From positions 1 to 7,288 of the forward strand of contig JARXAV010000275.1 of assembly GCA_029865665.1 (NCBI GenBank): 7,288 bases of DNA. Direction: 5' to 3'. This document shows positions 6,228 through 7,288 of the stretch, piece after piece (the first letter of the stretch is position 1; every line of letters begins with the position of its first letter). A program made the position numbers and the translations under genes. The notes beneath the pieces are model-generated. The model had not been told where the DNA came from and made no database searches. It saw only the letters and a program-made list of their open reading frames with translations. This stretch comes from Flectobacillus sp. GTDB lineage: Bacteria > Bacteroidota > Bacteroidia > Cytophagales > Spirosomataceae.

Positions 6228-7288
6228 TGGAAGCAAAAAGCCCTTTTAAATTCTTGGATGCTTACACAGCCAACGATACTGACATTTTCGTTGGCAGAGA
6301 GGTTGAGGAAAAAAAATTGTTCCAACAATTGAGAAATACAACCTTAAATCTCCTCTATGGAATGTCTGGTACTGGCAAAACGAGTCTGGCACAATGTGGC
6401 TTGGCTAAGTTTTATGACGGTGCAGACTGGCATCCCTTTTATATCCGACGAGGTAACAACATCAATGAAAGTCTTTTGAAAGCCCTAAAAGATACCCTAA
6501 CTGATGTTGAAGATTCCGCAATTTTAGATGCCTATACACTCCCAGAATTGGTGTATCAGGTATTTATCACCTTTTCTCGTCCTGTTTATTTAATATTCGA
6601 CCAGTTTGAAGAACTATTTACCATTGCCAGTGATAATAAAGAAGAAAGAGAAAGCTTTTTTAAAACGATTCAAGAGTTACAGAAACAAAACCTTCCATGT
6701 AAAATCATCATCATTATTCGGGAAGAGTTTTTAGGGCAATTGTATGAATATGAGAAATTTGTCCCTAATCTATTTGATTTTCGATTAAGGATAGAACCCA
6801 TGACAGTTGCTAAACTCAAGCAAGTAACGACTCATACCCTCGATAGTTTTGATGTAAAAGTAAGCAAAGCCAATCTTATTGATACCATCACCCAAAACCT
6901 TTTAGATGGTAAAATCAGCAGTCAACTTGCCTTTTTACAGGTATATCTCGACCGCCTTTGGCAAGAAGCAGAACATGGTAATCAGCAAGTCACAATTTCA
7001 GACGCAACAGTAAGCAAAGTAGGTAAAATTGAGGCTGTTTTAGAAAAATTCTTAGACAATCAGTTAGAATCTATTGCAGATAAAAATGATGAAAAGAAAA
7101 AGCAACTTAGACTTTTGCTGGATAGATTTGTAACCGAAGATGGCACAAAACGCCCTATCGCTGAAGATAAGTTGACAGCATTTGAAAAAACGCTGGTGAA
7201 ACAAGTAGAAAGCGTTCGTATTATCCGTAAAAATGAAATTTATTACGAATTAGCCCACGATACACTTGCGGTAATCATTAATAATAAA
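6227..7288 (+). CDS. STAND NTPase (nSTAND1-like), partial at the window end
   Basis: The frame stays open for 354 codons to the last base, so the C terminus is missing. The N terminus begins almost directly with the NTPase: PFKFLDAYTANDTDIFVGRE (6-25), Walker A GMSGTGKT (45-52), Walker B LIFDQFEELF (122-131, Asp125 with Glu128/Glu129) and a sensor-type arginine strand IIIIIREEF (160-168, Arg165). A winged-helix-like segment ending in YYELAHDTLA (339-348) is typical of the end of the nSTAND1 ATPase module. Such proteins bind ATP and oligomerise when a C-terminal repeat or ligand domain senses a trigger; that domain lies beyond the window. There is no N-terminal effector or adaptor domain, so output should pass to the CHAT and caspase proteins encoded upstream. 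The ATG shares one base with the CHAT stop (TAATG), indicating translational coupling. NTPase assignment is firm; an immune sensor role is inferred. Confidence 0.88.
   Translation, partial: MEAKSPFKFLDAYTANDTDIFVGREVEEKKLFQQLRNTTLNLLYGMSGTGKTSLAQCGLAKFYDGADWHPFYIRRGNNINESLLKALKDTLTDVEDSAILDAYTLPELVYQVFITFSRPVYLIFDQFEELFTIASDNKEERESFFKTIQELQKQNLPCKIIIIIREEFLGQLYEYEKFVPNLFDFRLRIEPMTVAKLKQVTTHTLDSFDVKVSKANLIDTITQNLLDGKISSQLAFLQVYLDRLWQEAEHGNQQVTISDATVSKVGKIEAVLEKFLDNQLESIADKNDEKKKQLRLLLDRFVTEDGTKRPIAEDKLTAFEKTLVKQVESVRIIRKNEIYYELAHDTLAVIINNK

Overview
The window is AT-rich and reads like a member of the Bacteroidota, probably a Cytophaga-like relative. Starts generally lack a Shine-Dalgarno sequence and sit in A/T-rich leaders, and one upstream region carries a perfect TAnnTTTG -7 box of the Bacteroidota type. 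The assignment rests on these general features, not on a marker gene. All recognisable genes are on the + strand, in two blocks separated by a strong intrinsic terminator.

Block 1 (1-939) is a small two-gene unit. Its leader (about 50-150) holds four ATTAAC motifs spaced exactly 10 bp apart, a perfect 15-bp inverted repeat and an 8-bp inverted repeat, arranged around a -7-like box. It is followed by a 141-residue ribbon-helix-helix plus coiled-coil DNA-binding protein (183-608) and an 89-residue single-pass membrane protein (615-884). A 12-bp stem and T7 terminator closes the unit (894-939). The leader looks like an operator or partition-like site for the ribbon-helix-helix protein.

Block 2 (1178 to the window end) is a compact operon of three proteins, all related to programmed-death or immune signalling proteins. 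The first is a 1079-residue fusion of an N-terminal caspase-like (C14) protease (His84/Cys145) and a C-terminal alpha/beta-hydrolase lipase or esterase (Ser886/Asp1032/His1060). The second is a 588-residue CHAT-type protease (His74/Cys110) with a long uncharacterised C-terminal region. The third is a STAND-class NTPase of the nSTAND1 type, which starts in a TAATG overlap with the CHAT stop and is cut by the window edge after 354 residues. The spacings are 43 bp and -1 bp.

The working model is inference. The STAND protein is the sensor and switch, and its ligand-recognition part probably lies beyond the window. It has no fused N-terminal effector, so the two proteases are probably its partners in trans. 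The CHAT protease could be the relay and the caspase-lipase the executioner that damages proteins and/or membrane lipids. This would be a proteolytic-cascade abortive-infection or self-killing system. The individual families are known, and I recall similar caspase-lipase fusions, for example in cyanobacteria. I do not know of a characterised system with this exact three-gene composition.
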